From the NCBI GenBank assembly GCA_001599935.1, contig BCIJ01000020.1, positions 3,940 to 67,939 on the forward strand: DNA of 64,000 nt, written 5' to 3'. The notes below the pieces were generated by a model. The model made no database searches. It saw nothing but the letters and a program-made list of their open reading frames with translations, and was not told the DNA's origin. Made by a program: the position numbers and the translations under genes. Below are positions 20,901 to 30,534 of the stretch, one piece after another. Each line of letters begins with the position of its first letter. Position 1 is the stretch's first letter. Source of the stretch: Holtermannia corniformis (lineage: Eukaryota > Basidiomycota > Tremellomycetes > Holtermanniales).

Positions 20901-21210
20901 GCGGAACGTTAGGGGATGAGCCCAATCCACCACCGGTGACGACCACCGGCGTGAAGCCAGACGTCTGCGCCGTCGGGGCGGTAATGTCCGCTGCGTCTGG
21001 TGCAGTGGGCTGCCCGCTCGGACCTCCAGGCCTGCGCAGATCACTCGTGGTAGCCTCTCCTGGCGCCTTGAGTGCTGCAAGGGTATCTTTGGTCCATTCG
21101 GATGCCTGTTTCTCGTCAGCTTTCTGTGGCGAACACTGCCGTGAGCGTACGGGTGTACCCAGGGGGACACCGCCTGCGTCGCCGAGTCCGGCGTGTGGGT
21201 GTTCAGACAT
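17951..21210 (-). CDS. Long low-complexity repeat protein with conserved basic C terminus
   Basis: One multi-exon gene joins what look like two: the frame through MSNTSVTS (19555) is continuous with an upstream exon. From ATG 21210 the protein is Pro/Ala/Ser/Thr/Gly-rich, hydrophilic and without membrane segments. It contains two copies of a 28-residue repeat (GGLGSSPNVP.PGTSGHS.G), a duplicated exon (NARTQVTNLVHSAGEAINPP), and several S(T/N/K)(V/I)PEP motifs. The last exons end KIGFMDKLKGEIKVISGKMSKDE, a short basic amphipathic tail resembling tails of other fungal low-complexity proteins. No enzyme domain is visible. The composition suggests a disordered scaffold or stress hydrophilin; function unknown. 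A possible 27-base intron near 21150 may simply be coding. Confidence 0.75.
19681..19743 (-). repeat. Duplicated exon segment, copy 2
   Basis: 63 bp matching 19811-19873 with six differences, all transitions. Encodes NARAQVTNLVHSAGEAINPP in the repeat protein gene, in its own exon flanked by plausible splice sites. Confidence 0.85.
19811..19873 (-). repeat. Duplicated exon segment, copy 1
   Basis: 63 bp; encodes NARTQVTNLVHSAGEAINPP at the end of the longer upstream exon. See the copy at 19681-19743. Confidence 0.85.
20731..20931 (-). repeat. Two in-frame 84-bp coding repeats
   Basis: Segments 20848-20931 and 20731-20814 encode GGLGSSPNVPQPGTSGHSQG.. and GGLGSSPNVPKPGTSGHSEG.., separated by a Gln-run linker. 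This is an internal duplication inside the low-complexity protein. Confidence 0.8.
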
Positions 21211-21442
21211 TATGGAGAGTTATGAGAGAGTAGGTTGGTGCTGGAACACGCTCGCTCTGGCGGAAGCTGCCTGGTCGCGAGCGCAGACGAACTCATGACG
21301 ACACCGCCGTCATCGTTCACCGCGCATCATTACGTAACAAACAACACAAAGGTAACTCGAGGGCAACGATTGCAGGCTCAAGAGGAGGATTAATCCGTAG
21401 GTTGAGGCTTGCGTGTGGCTAGCTGAGAAGACGGGGGTACCG

Positions 21443-21457
21443 TAGGGGTGTTCAATT
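21443..21457 (+). repeat. Isolated 15-bp copy of the MITE end
   Basis: TAGGGGTGTTCAATT is identical to the left end of the MITE at 25870. No matching right end was found nearby, so it may be an excision remnant or a truncated copy. Confidence 0.4.
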
Positions 21458-21479
21458 GCTGAGCGTGCACCGAGCTGGG

Positions 21480-21611
21480 CGGCGCCCAGTTTCGGTAGTG
21501 CTGGCGGAAAAGGAGAAGAAGATAGTCGAGGATGGAGACGATGCGGATCTTCAGGAAGAAGACGACGCAGACGCATTATAGACAGACGAAGACGACGAAT
21601 GGGGCTATCTT
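21480..21611 (+). pseudogene. Possible relic of a Makorin gene 3' end
   Basis: The plus strand reads an acidic tail (EDGDDADLQEEDDADAL, stop, then DEDDEWGYLL, stop at 21609-21611) that resembles the acidic C terminus of the Makorin-type gene at 23144-24877 (DDDDDAWSDEGEGW..). Both stops are followed by a near-identical sequence: CTGAGAGGCACGCAAACC here, CTGAGAAAGGCACGCAACCC at 24875. An in-frame stop breaks this copy. The match is short, so the call rests partly on the duplicated module further downstream. Confidence 0.45.
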
Positions 21612-21673
21612 CTCTGAGAGGCACGCAAACCTTTCACTGGTACCTTGAGGTATGCAAGTTGCATTGCGATTCG

Positions 21674-21736
21674 TCGCCTGCCCTCGCGCAGAGGATGGAT
21701 TCTTTGATGATGGCATACATGCACAGGTAACTACGA
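21674..21736 (+). repeat. Upstream duplicated block, copy 1
   Basis: 63 bp aligning without gaps to 25086-25148 with about ten or eleven differences, mostly transitions; the core GATGGCATACATGCACA is identical. It lies about 0.5 kb before each of two paralogous small genes, so a promoter-plus-gene module was duplicated. Confidence 0.75.
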
Positions 21737-22185
21737 ACAGCAGTGCAAGCCATGCAATATTGAGGCAGTGATGCCCGTTCACCATCCGTTTGCGACATAG
21801 ACTATGCGCATGATCAGCTTAGAGCCGTAGCGCATCAAAGACGTAGACGGGACGCAGTTATAGCATGTCACCTAGTCTGGTCTAGTGACGAGCAGGCCCT
21901 CGTTGGTAGAGACAGATCTCGCAATTCCACTGCCTTCTTTCCCAATCTGCACCTGTGTAGTCTTAATCACGCTGACGATACGCTCGCGGATCGCAGCTCC
22001 GTGACTCTTCGTAGAAGAGCTCCTTTCACTGTTTGCCTGTTCACGATCCGTGACGCGGTCCGAGGTCCAAGAAGCCTTTCCGGATGCGGGTCCACCGCCT
22101 CAGACGCCTTCGAGCGACGATGATACAAATAGCTGTAGGAACCTGGTCGTTAAGACGAGCAATCAGACAAACCTCTTCATCTATC

Positions 22186-22464
22186 ATGGAAGCAACTGTC
22201 GTAGACTTCAGTGGCCATGAAGTCGGGGACCATCCGCTGACAATCAACGTCAACGGACACAAGTGGCGCTTACACAACGACTCGATCGGGACACTCTCGA
22301 TCTTGGAGAACCCCCCTCAGCCGGACACCATCACCAGTTGGAGGTGCTTGACGGATCCCTCCCGAACCTGGTTCGCGTCTCTGGACGAGATTACCGCGAT
22401 GAAGAAAGCCTACTGTGACTGGTTTTGGCTCAAGTACTACGGACGCGGTAGTGATGGACGGTGA
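22186..22464 (+). CDS. Small unknown protein, paralogue A
   Basis: 92 residues, single exon. ATG 22186 was chosen over 22084 because it places PLTINVNGHKWRLH exactly 16 residues from the start, as PLTVELNGRTWTLY is in the paralogue at 25555. The protein is polar, aromatic-rich (WFWLKYYGRG) and has no signal peptide or membrane segment. The pair shares a core P-L-T-h-x-h-N-G-x-x-W-x-L and a C-terminal aromatic/Gly segment. I know no family for it. It stands just upstream of the Makorin-type gene, on the same strand. Confidence 0.65.
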   Translation: MEATVVDFSGHEVGDHPLTINVNGHKWRLHNDSIGTLSILENPPQPDTITSWRCLTDPSRTWFASLDEITAMKKAYCDWFWLKYYGRGSDGR

Positions 22465-23143
22465 GAGCATGTGTTAGCGAGGCGCTAGGAGCTTGCTAGC
22501 CGCCTCCGCCTTTTGGCATTTCTGGCAGTTTCGCCAGAATCGCCAAAGGGACGGTTTCGAGATTGGCTCAACTGTCTTTCGCCATCATCGAGGGCGGCTG
22601 CAAGCTCAAGGCTCACCCGCCATCCTCCCCTTCTTCCTCCTCTTTTCCTTTTGTCTGCGCTCCGTTTCAGTCGCCTACGAGTTGTACTTTATGGCCTGTT
22701 GGAGCCACGTCCTGCGTCATGCATCACGTGTCCGCCGGCGTGGGTGGGCGGGAACACCCTTCTACACGACGCCAGCCGAGCTAATACAAAGCCCCGGGGA
22801 CTTGACTCTCGAGTAGGGCCGACAGGAGTATGGTGAGATGGCTGAGTACTTCAGGAGTAATCAAATGCCACAGCCTGCCTGCCGTCTGCCATGCCAATGT
22901 TGACTATCATCTTGTCAGACGCGCCAGATAACAAAACTGTCATAGTATTAATTGACAGTCCGCGGGTCGGCGTTCAAGACACCACCTGGCGTTACCACTG
23001 CGGCCAGCGACACACCATTAGACGGTGATTGGTTTGTATATACTGCGGTCAAACTTGATTCAAACCTGGACATCCCCGCGTGGCAGTGCAATTGGCCACT
23101 CATCGCGTGCGTCTCAACTGCCATCAACTGCAACCCAACCAGC
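22465..23143. other. Intergenic, putative promoter of the Makorin-type gene
   Basis: Pyrimidine-rich (TTCCTCC runs around 22630-22660), no gene seen. The Makorin frame is open upstream to 22952, but the in-frame ATG at 23144 is followed by the more protein-like sequence. Confidence 0.4.
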
Positions 23144-24877
23144 ATGGATCCATCTGTGCCCGCGTTCAGTCCACAGACCGGCAGCAACACTTCCCTTCGC
23201 GCGGTCGCACCGCCATTCTTCCATGCAGAGCCCTCTTCGCAACCTACGAAACCCGCCCAATGCCCATATTTCAGCACGCTCCGAGGATGCCGATACGGTC
23301 AGGAATGTCGGTTTCTGCACATGCCGAAAGATGAGCGACCTCCAAGCGGGACGTGGGAGAAACAACGAGCGAAAGAGATGGGGAGTGTGAGGCGGAAACA
23401 GAGGGAGAAAGCAGAGGGCCGTGCGGAGGCGTTGGTCGACAAGATCAACGACGTCAAGGCGGGGGCTGGCCGAGATATGGTCGAAGCTGGACCGAGTGAG
23501 CAGAAGGGCAAGAAGGACGCGGCTGTGTGTCGATTCTGGACGGCTGGTGAGTTGCCTGCTGTAATGATTGGTCGTGCTGACGCGCACAGGCTATTGTCAC
23601 AGAGGTCTGTGCAGACCCTCGCCTGGCCTTCCCGATGCGTGCTGGTTCTCACACCCAACGCCACCTCTGCCATCCGATACGAACCACGATCCTGACACGG
23701 ATCCATACCGACCGCCATGCTGCATCTGCTACGACGACCACGTCAAGACCTATGGTCTTCTTAGTGTGTTCATCCTCTTACACCCGATACACGGCTGACG
23801 CCCTCAGAAACATGCTCACATGCGTTCTGCTTGAATTGTATCCATAATTGGCGAACTCGAACCGGCAAGAGCCAGGCGGATCTAAGCGAGCGTGAAAAGG
23901 CTATGAAGACTTGTGAGTTGGGCATTGCGGGTTTGAGGCCAGATCCGCGCGTGTTGTCACCTCATCGACAATTGTACAATGTCTCGGTGATTGTGGATCG
24001 AGACACTTCCCCCCACGAGAGCTTGACAGAAGCTGACATCCCACAGGCCCAGTCTGCCGTCAGCACAGCGAGTTCATCACCCCCTCGTCCCTCTTCCACC
24101 CGAATTCAGCGCGCAAAGACGAGGTCATCAGCAACTACAAGACGCAGCTCAGCAAGCTTCCTTGCCGTTACCTGACACAGAGCCAGCAACGCGGCGGAAG
24201 GGTGTTTTGCCCGTTTGGCGACGACTGCCACTATGTGCGTTGGTGTGGTCGAGTCGAGGCGCGATGTTGACACGACGCAGTCTCACATGCAGGATGGCAA
24301 GCGTGTCGTGTTTCATGCGACCGCGGCGCAGAGCATGCCAAGGTGTGTACAGCAATGTGGAGCGGCGCGTGGCCGTACTCACGTGTCGATCGCTGCAGAC
24401 TCAAGCGACGCGAACACGACGCCGAACTTGACGGCTTTGCAAACATCGCCATGGCCAATCTCATGCGACACTTTACAGACCGCTATTCCACCAGGACGGC
24501 GTGAGTAGATTCCGCACGCGCCGCCCGATCAACCACTGATCCCGAGTTCCTTCGTCAGACGTGATACGACTGCAGCCGTTGACCAACCCGACCGAGACGA
24601 AGCCGTCATGCGCAACGTGCTCGGACCAGACGCCGCCCCCCTCCCAGTCGAAAGTCAACACATGCTCATCGCGGCCGCCAGAGCCGTCCTGGGCGCTCCA
24701 GATGAGCTACGTAGCTCCTTGGCGGATTACCTTGCACGCGCGATCGTTGGTGGCGATTCAGACGACCAAGTCGATACACCGCTGCCGATCGATTTTGAGG
24801 ATGAGAATGAGGACGAGGGGGACGACGACGATGACGCATGGTCGGATGAGGGAGAGGGGTGGAGCTTTCCGTTCTGA
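23144..24877 (+). CDS. Makorin-type CCCH/RING E3 ubiquitin ligase
   Basis: Multi-exon. The first CCCH finger is CPYFSTLRGCRYGQECRFLH; a second CCCH-like finger (CRFWTAGYCHRGLCR...CWFSH) crosses an intron. The RING finger reads CCICYDDH..CSHAFCLNCIHNW..CPVCRQHSEF, and a third CCCH-like block (CPFGDDCHYVH) follows. RING followed by PVCR..S.F..PS and a terminal CCCH is the Makorin arrangement. Such proteins bind RNA and attach ubiquitin to targets. The C terminus is very acidic (DEGDDDDDAWSDEG). An unusually long intron (about 140 bases) splits the RING just before CPVC. The gene is bracketed by duplicated sequence and two paralogous small genes. Confidence 0.87.
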
Positions 24878-25554
24878 GAAAGGCACGCAACCCTGGTGTG
24901 CCCAGCAACATCAGACGTCACGCTTATGCATTGTGATCTAACACGAACACCACGACTGGGGCGAGCTGCAGCCCATCATGGATGTATATGACATGATCAT
25001 GCTACAGTAGTGGCATCAACCTATGAAGGTTGGCTGCCGTGATACCTCACTGTTAGCCCTTCAGAACGACTCGCAGTGGCTTTGGTCGCCTTCCCTTGCG
25101 CAAGGGATAGTTGCTTTGACGATGGCATACATGCACAAGTAGCTGCGATGGACATCAGTCTATGAGGCACCAGCGGTCAAGACTTGTCATCCAACAATCG
25201 TCGTTCCAAGCCACGATACCGCACAGCAACAATGGAAGCGTAATGAGTGCCTCTAGCGACAGCACAGACCTTCGACGCAAAGACAGGCCTGCTAATGTCG
25301 CTACCTGTTCCATTCACTGTGTGTACTAGTGTCTTCTGGCGATGGCGATGGCGATTTGCGAGTGGATCGGAGATGGGGGAGCCTTCGCAAAACTTTTCCA
25401 TTGACATTGTGCTGCACCATCTAGACCGAAGTTCTTTCGTGATAGCAACCAACCCTTGTACAGCCCTCGAAAGCCTTCGAACATCGAGGATGGGAGAGCG
25501 TACAAAGTCAGGGTCGTCGAGAACAAGAGCTAGGCATTCTTATCTCCACTCAAC
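24878..25554. other. Intergenic; carries the second duplicated block
   Basis: No gene supported. Contains the 63-bp block 25086-25148 homologous to 21674-21736 and, directly after the Makorin stop, a sequence similar to 21608-21636. It is thus the second copy of the module upstream region. Confidence 0.55.
25086..25148 (+). repeat. Upstream duplicated block, copy 2
   Basis: Partner of 21674-21736 at about 83% identity by eye, 469 bases before the ATG of paralogue B. Confidence 0.75.
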
Positions 25555-25812
25555 ATGCAAGCGCGAGTCACAAACGACACACGAGCGAGGCAATCGGGTA
25601 GCCCACTTACAGTTGAGCTGAATGGTCGGACGTGGACACTCTATACGGAGTCGTCACGGGCGATCGGTCCTGAAACGTTGTACATCATTCGTAGGATTGG
25701 GCCTACAGATCTGACCGAAGAGGAAGACTCGGCCCTCGGAGCAGCCTACTCGGGCTATTGGACTGCTCACGGATATAGGATGCAACAAGGCGTCCGCTTG
25801 GACGGTCCGTAG
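25555..25812 (+). CDS. Small unknown protein, paralogue B
   Basis: 85 residues, single exon from ATG 25555. Aligns with paralogue A (22186) through the start spacing and the PLTVELNGRTWTLY core, then diverges; the second half is acidic then Gly/Tyr-rich (LGAAYSGYWTAHGYRM). No signal peptide, membrane segment or known motif. Both copies keep an open frame although the flanks have drifted, which suggests they are, or recently were, functional. The MITE starts 57 bases downstream. Confidence 0.6.
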   Translation: MQARVTNDTRARQSGSPLTVELNGRTWTLYTESSRAIGPETLYIIRRIGPTDLTEEEDSALGAAYSGYWTAHGYRMQQGVRLDGP

Positions 25813-25869
25813 AGTTTGCAGATGATTCCCCTTGCGTAACTCGAAACCATGCAGCGATGCCGAAGCCAA

Positions 25870-26187
25870 TAGGGGTGTTCAATTATTGTGGTACGCGGTA
25901 CGGTACGCTGCTCAACCGGGCAGAAGTTGGTTGATAGACAGACCACTCGCTGCGGGGCTCTTCGGAGTCTGGCTTCGGGTCAGGGGCGTGTTTGTGTGCT
26001 TCAACATCCCCACAAAGCTCCTCAGCAATCCTGCACTTAAACCCCAGGACTAGCACAGACCTAGACTATCTACTTCCTCCTTTCTGCTAGCACTACCGAA
26101 ACTAAGCGCTGCCTAGCTAGTTGTAGAGTTTACACCCGGCCCGACGCTCTGCGTACCGGGTACGCGTACCATAATTGAACACCCCTA
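25870..26187. mobile_element. MITE with long inverted termini and TA target
   Basis: The left end AATAGGGGTGTTCAATTAT, then TGGTACGCG and GGTACGC, is mirrored at the right end (CGTACCATAATTGAACACCCCTATT) with a few short gaps, giving inverted termini of about 40 bp around a ~315-bp element. TA stands at both borders (25870-25871, 26186-26187), which fits a TA target duplication as in Tc1/mariner-type MITEs. No coding capacity. The region between the MITE and the next gene (26190-26721) holds no supported gene. Confidence 0.8.
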
Positions 26188-26721
26188 TTTAAGCAGACGA
26201 AATAGCTGTGGTAGTACGACACACTTGGCCCGATGCCATGTATCCTCATCAGGTTGTTTCGGACTCTCGAGACACAGCGGACCCCGGCCAGCTAAGAAAC
26301 GGATATCAAGGGGTGCGAAAAATTGCACATCCTGGGACAATGGGACACTGCATTACTCAAAGAATGAGCCATCAGCATGCTTGTCGCATCGGTACTGGGC
26401 TGCTTGACAGCAACGTCGACCGTGAGAGTGAACGGAGCTTCTAGTCGCGGAAAAGTTGCAACAATCTGGCCTGCAGCGCGTAACAACGACCTGCGTTGAA
26501 GTGCACCCTGATTACAGTTGATTCTCATTGTATGACACCGCGAGGGCATCGACTCGGCCGGCCGAAGGGTTGATGTCGTCGGCTTCACCCAACATTCGAG
26601 CTCTCGACTTGTACCAACCTCACGCAGCATCGCCACCCAGTCGGCGCCTGTGCCGGTGCCAAGCTGCACCTCCATTCGCCACCGACCGTCTCACTCAGCA
26701 TCGTACTGGCTTCTCAACAGC

Positions 26722-27561
26722 ATGCAGGCCCCGCCACCACCGTACGAGCCAAGCTCAGTCCCACGGGAGAGAGCAAGCCTGCCTTCTCTCCCGCTCAACC
26801 TCATTCACCGTATCCTATCGGCCTTTTGCGATGCATCATTAGGTGAAGAAGAGTCCACGCGACGTCTATGGGAGATGCATCGCAGTGCTCGATTAGTCGA
26901 CAGGCGCATGTATCAGGGTGTGTCTACCGCTGAAAGCCACGACCATACCGGATGACTGACGCTCACGCAGTCGCGACCTCGATCCTCCGACATCAATACC
27001 ATCCGGCATACATCGCCCTCGTTAGACCACCGAATACGACCGATGCATTCCCACTGACCGGTACGTCGGATCCGGTGTCGGTATCGGTGTTCGCACATGG
27101 ACATCGTGAGACGGCGGTACTAGATCGCTTTATTGCGCTTCGGCTCGGCACGTCACTTCGACATCTCGAGAGCGAGCTCTGTGAACAAGTCGGTGATGGC
27201 GAGGAGGATCTGTTTGCCAGGCTCCAGGTCTGTGGCGTTGGTATACGGACGAGGTGGGTTGACAGCCTGGTAGCCTCAAGCACGACTCGAAGATCTACTG
27301 CGTGCACATCTACCACCCTGTGTGATCGCTACGAGTTCCGAACTGGATCCCGTACGACGCGGGACGACGCGTACAGGGATCCCACTGCCACTGCCATTTC
27401 CCATCCTTCATGTATCCCTCACCACGCTCACGGCGTCCATCCACCTGCACCGCCCTGTGTCCCCCAGACGGAGCCGCAAAGAGCTCGTAGTCGACGTCCG
27501 ACGGGCACGAGGCGAGAGCCTGGAGCAGACTTTAGTCAGGTTGAAAGCGGCAATGATCTAG
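26722..27561 (+). CDS. Hypothetical protein with F-box-like N terminus
   Basis: Three exons (26722-26917, 26971-27228, about 27276-27561) with GTGTGT and GTCTGT donors. The N terminus LPSLPLNLIHRILSAFCDAS followed by an Arg-rich helix and LVDRRMYQAVATSILRHQYH looks like a fungal F-box (P-x-x-h-x-x-x-I-h), the element that docks substrates to SCF ubiquitin ligases. No leucine-rich repeats are evident; the C-terminal half (ILHVSLTTLTASIHL) is unremarkable. The F-box reading is an inference from pattern. It is tail-to-tail with the Scd6-like gene, with 79 bases between stops. Confidence 0.6.
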
Positions 27562-27640
27562 ACATGCATCAGACAACGTTATGACATGATTCACTTTGGA
27601 TATACAATACACAATGGTTGACTTGCACACAAACGCTCGC

Positions 27641-29000
27641 TCAGTGCGCGCCCTGAGTCTGGCCCTGGTTCTGGTAGTAGCCTCTGCCACCACGGTACCC
27701 TCCTCGTCCCCTGCCGCGCCCTCCGTACCCTCCACGTCCCGGAATCCCATTCGCAGCCATAGGCGGTGCGGCCTCTCCAAACGTATCAAGGTTCCGATGC
27801 CGCTCATCCGCCCGGCTGACACGCGAGCTGTCGGTCGAGATGTTGTCAAAGAAACTCGACTTGTTATACGCCGGCTTCTCTGCCACCTTTGGCTTTGGCG
27901 CGAGCTCGAGTTCGGAATCCGAGTCGTCCTCGATCACGGGTACGGGCGGGGGCACGGAGCCAGGGATCGGTGGGGGGCCCGACGCCTTTGTGAATTTCGC
28001 ATTGGCCGATTCAAAGTCGAATTCAGCGTCTGGCACAGGAGGCGGTGCCGCGCTCGTGCTGGCACTGGTGCGCGCGCGCAGTGTGAGATCCGAGATGGAC
28101 TGCTGGACGCGATCAATGTCTTGGGTGTTGGACTGACGGCGGACGGGATAGCTTGGTTGCGGCTTGGGTGGGAGGGAGGCTGGGGGAGGGGCGATCGTGG
28201 CCGGTTGGGGAGCGTGACGGGGTGGTGGGGATTTGACGACTGCGGCTGGAGCTGGCGCTGGGACCGGTGCGGGGGATGGTACAGGCGCAGCAACGGGTGG
28301 TGGCGGGGCGCGCGCATCCCGAGGCCGACTTTGACTCTATGACGGTTTGTGAGCAATCGACCGTACAAAAGCGCCGCCAGCACGCGGGCAAGATCAGAAG
28401 GAAGGCAACGGAAGTGTCCACATGGTTTTGCGCTCTCGGACACGCGGCGCGCCCCGAAAGGTCGACGCCATTAACATCCGAAAAATACTTCATCATATCG
28501 AGCCCGTGTGCGTGCTGGCTTGATCCAAAGGGCGGGACAAGACTCACGACAGAGGCAAGGATCGGGTCCTGCGGTGGCGCTTGCTTGGGTGGCACGTAGT
28601 TTTCCGGGATGGAGATTGCGTGGATCGAGTCGGTGCTGTGGGCATGGTCAGATTGGGTGCTTTGGACAAGGTGCGCAACATACTGGAACTTTACCCAACC
28701 GAGGCATTGATCGGTCCCTGGCAGGTAGTGGGTTGATTTCCGGTCTTCAGTCCCATGGTTGTACACTGCGAGATGGGTAAGCTACCAGCCAGATGGCATG
28801 ACTGATCTGCTCGCAACGCACCCTCTGAGAGACAGATTGTCTGGGCCGCTTGGTCAATGTGGTCAAAGATGCCCGTGTAGCGCGCCTGGAGCTTTGAGAT
28901 GACCTGGAATGGCTTGCTGCGGCACGTCAGCCCCTGTTCCATTCGTCACGCTAGCGCGGGGTTGTACGGTGACTGACCCTACAAACGGGGTATAGTCCAT
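27641..29000 (-). CDS. SCD6: LSm14/Scd6-type RNP granule protein
   Basis: Multi-exon from ATG 29000. The N-terminal LSm domain is spread over the first exons (MDYTPFVG, KPFQVISKLQARYTGIFDHI, QTICLSE, VYNHGTEDR), matching the LSm14 order of GS..S..RYEG..IDT..NVRSFGTE. After a Pro-rich linker comes an FDF motif (DAEFDFESANAKF, then KSSFFDNISTD), and the protein ends in an RGG box (GRGGYGGRGRGRGGYRGG). Scd6/LSm14 proteins bind eIF4G and the decapping machinery, repress translation and enter P-bodies. Divergent from the 29404 gene, with about 400 bases between the ATGs. Confidence 0.85.
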
Positions 29001-29403
29001 CTTGACGGATCACAGGGTGAGGGTGATCGTATGTTGCAGTGACGGGTGGATGGAGCAGGGTACAAAGAGTGGCTGGCGGTCAACGAGAAGGCGATGGGGG
29101 AGGGCAGGGGGACGGAAGAAGGATGAGGAGAATGGAAGTGAACGTGTGGTTGCAGAGGAGTGGATTATCCCGTCCTCGGCGTTTGGCGGCGTTACCGAGC
29201 GTCACGGGGGGTTTGGGCGCAGTTTCATGTGATACGACACGTGGCAGACCTCCACTTTGGCGGTCCACTGCCACCGACCAGACTGCAATCTGAACGACCC
29301 GCATGTCCAGGGCGGCAACGATGGATGCCGACTCGAGATGTTGCTGCTAAACTCATCCACCGTCACCGTGTGCTTGACAGAACCTAGCGCGCAACAGGAC
29401 ACC

Positions 29404-30450
29404 ATGAGCCTGCCACCGCACCGCCTGCCACGCACTGCCAATGCTGCAACTCATACCGACCCGCCATCACATTCCAACCAAACACACGCGTACCAACCGA
29501 GTCCGCCGCTACCTCCCTCACCATTGTCTCCCAAATTGCAAACGCCCCATTTATCGCCTGCACCTAGCGCCAAGTGGCAGTTTGGCACGCCAGAGTACTG
29601 GGTGGCAACCGGTCTGAGCGACCAAGCCGACACAATACCAGTCGAGGCGGATGAGCCGACAGACGACGCGAAACCGCACAGTCAAGCTTCAGCCGGGCAC
29701 AACGGGCTCCCGATCCCGCGCTGGTCACCGAAGACGGCAGTGCTCGGTCTCGGTCTCCACCTCGGAAATCTCGACAAGGTCGATCACAGCCTTGAGGGTC
29801 TGAACACGGTCCCACTAGTGCGCGAACCAGAAGACAGGCTGACGGCATGGCAAGAGGTCAGTCTCGAACCGGTGCGCCGCGACGGTACTGATAGACGTCG
29901 CGTAGGAAGAAGAAGCGGGTTGGCAGGACATGGTGTCGGATATGCTCATGTGGTCCGACGACGACGACGACGACGGAATTGAAATCAACGTCGAGATTGA
30001 CGAGGAATCCACGAGCACGAAACGACAGTGCGCGGCCGCACACGTACGTCGTGTCCCTGTGCCGTGCTGGCTGTGCTGACGCTCGTAGCTCGCCGCCCAG
30101 CGCCAAGACCTGTACGCTCGCCGTGCTATCGTCGGTTCCAAAGAGAATCGACACTATCTGGACCGACTCTGGGCCGTTTACACGCATCAGGAATTGGTCC
30201 GTGTCTTCCCCCGTGCCGTCTGTCTGATCCCTGTAGGTGCCTCCGCGTCTGACCGGCGTTACCCAAGGGGACGAAGAGGTTGCTCGTAATCTCCAATTCA
30301 AAGACTGGCTCGATGAGAAAAAGCGGATCGGTCGCGTACGTTTCGATGCCTGATGCTCTGATCGCGCTGATCCCGTCGTGTCCAGCGCTTGCGCAAGAAG
30401 AACCGTGTATCGCACCGCGCCACAAACGTCCTCGAGCGCAAGCGCCATAG
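29404..30450 (+). CDS. Hypothetical acidic protein
   Basis: Five predicted exons from ATG 29404, joined by GTCAGT, GTACGT, GTCCGT and GTCGCG donors, with a stop at 30448. The N terminus is Pro/His/Ser-rich (PPLPPSPLSPKLQTPHLSP), then KWQFGTPEYWVATGLSDQ, and a very acidic block (SDDDDDDGIEINVEIDEE) precedes helical, basic segments (LYARRAIVGSKENRHYLDRL; FKDWLDEKKRI). No domain, signal peptide or membrane span is visible. The intron reading keeps one frame throughout, which supports a real gene, but the function is unknown. Confidence 0.55.
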
Positions 30451-30534
30451 CCGCCGCGAGATCATCTTCATTCCATCATCCTGTAAGCCGTCATTGTCCA
30501 TGATCCCGTGCATGGCCGAGCCCTAGTAGACTAG

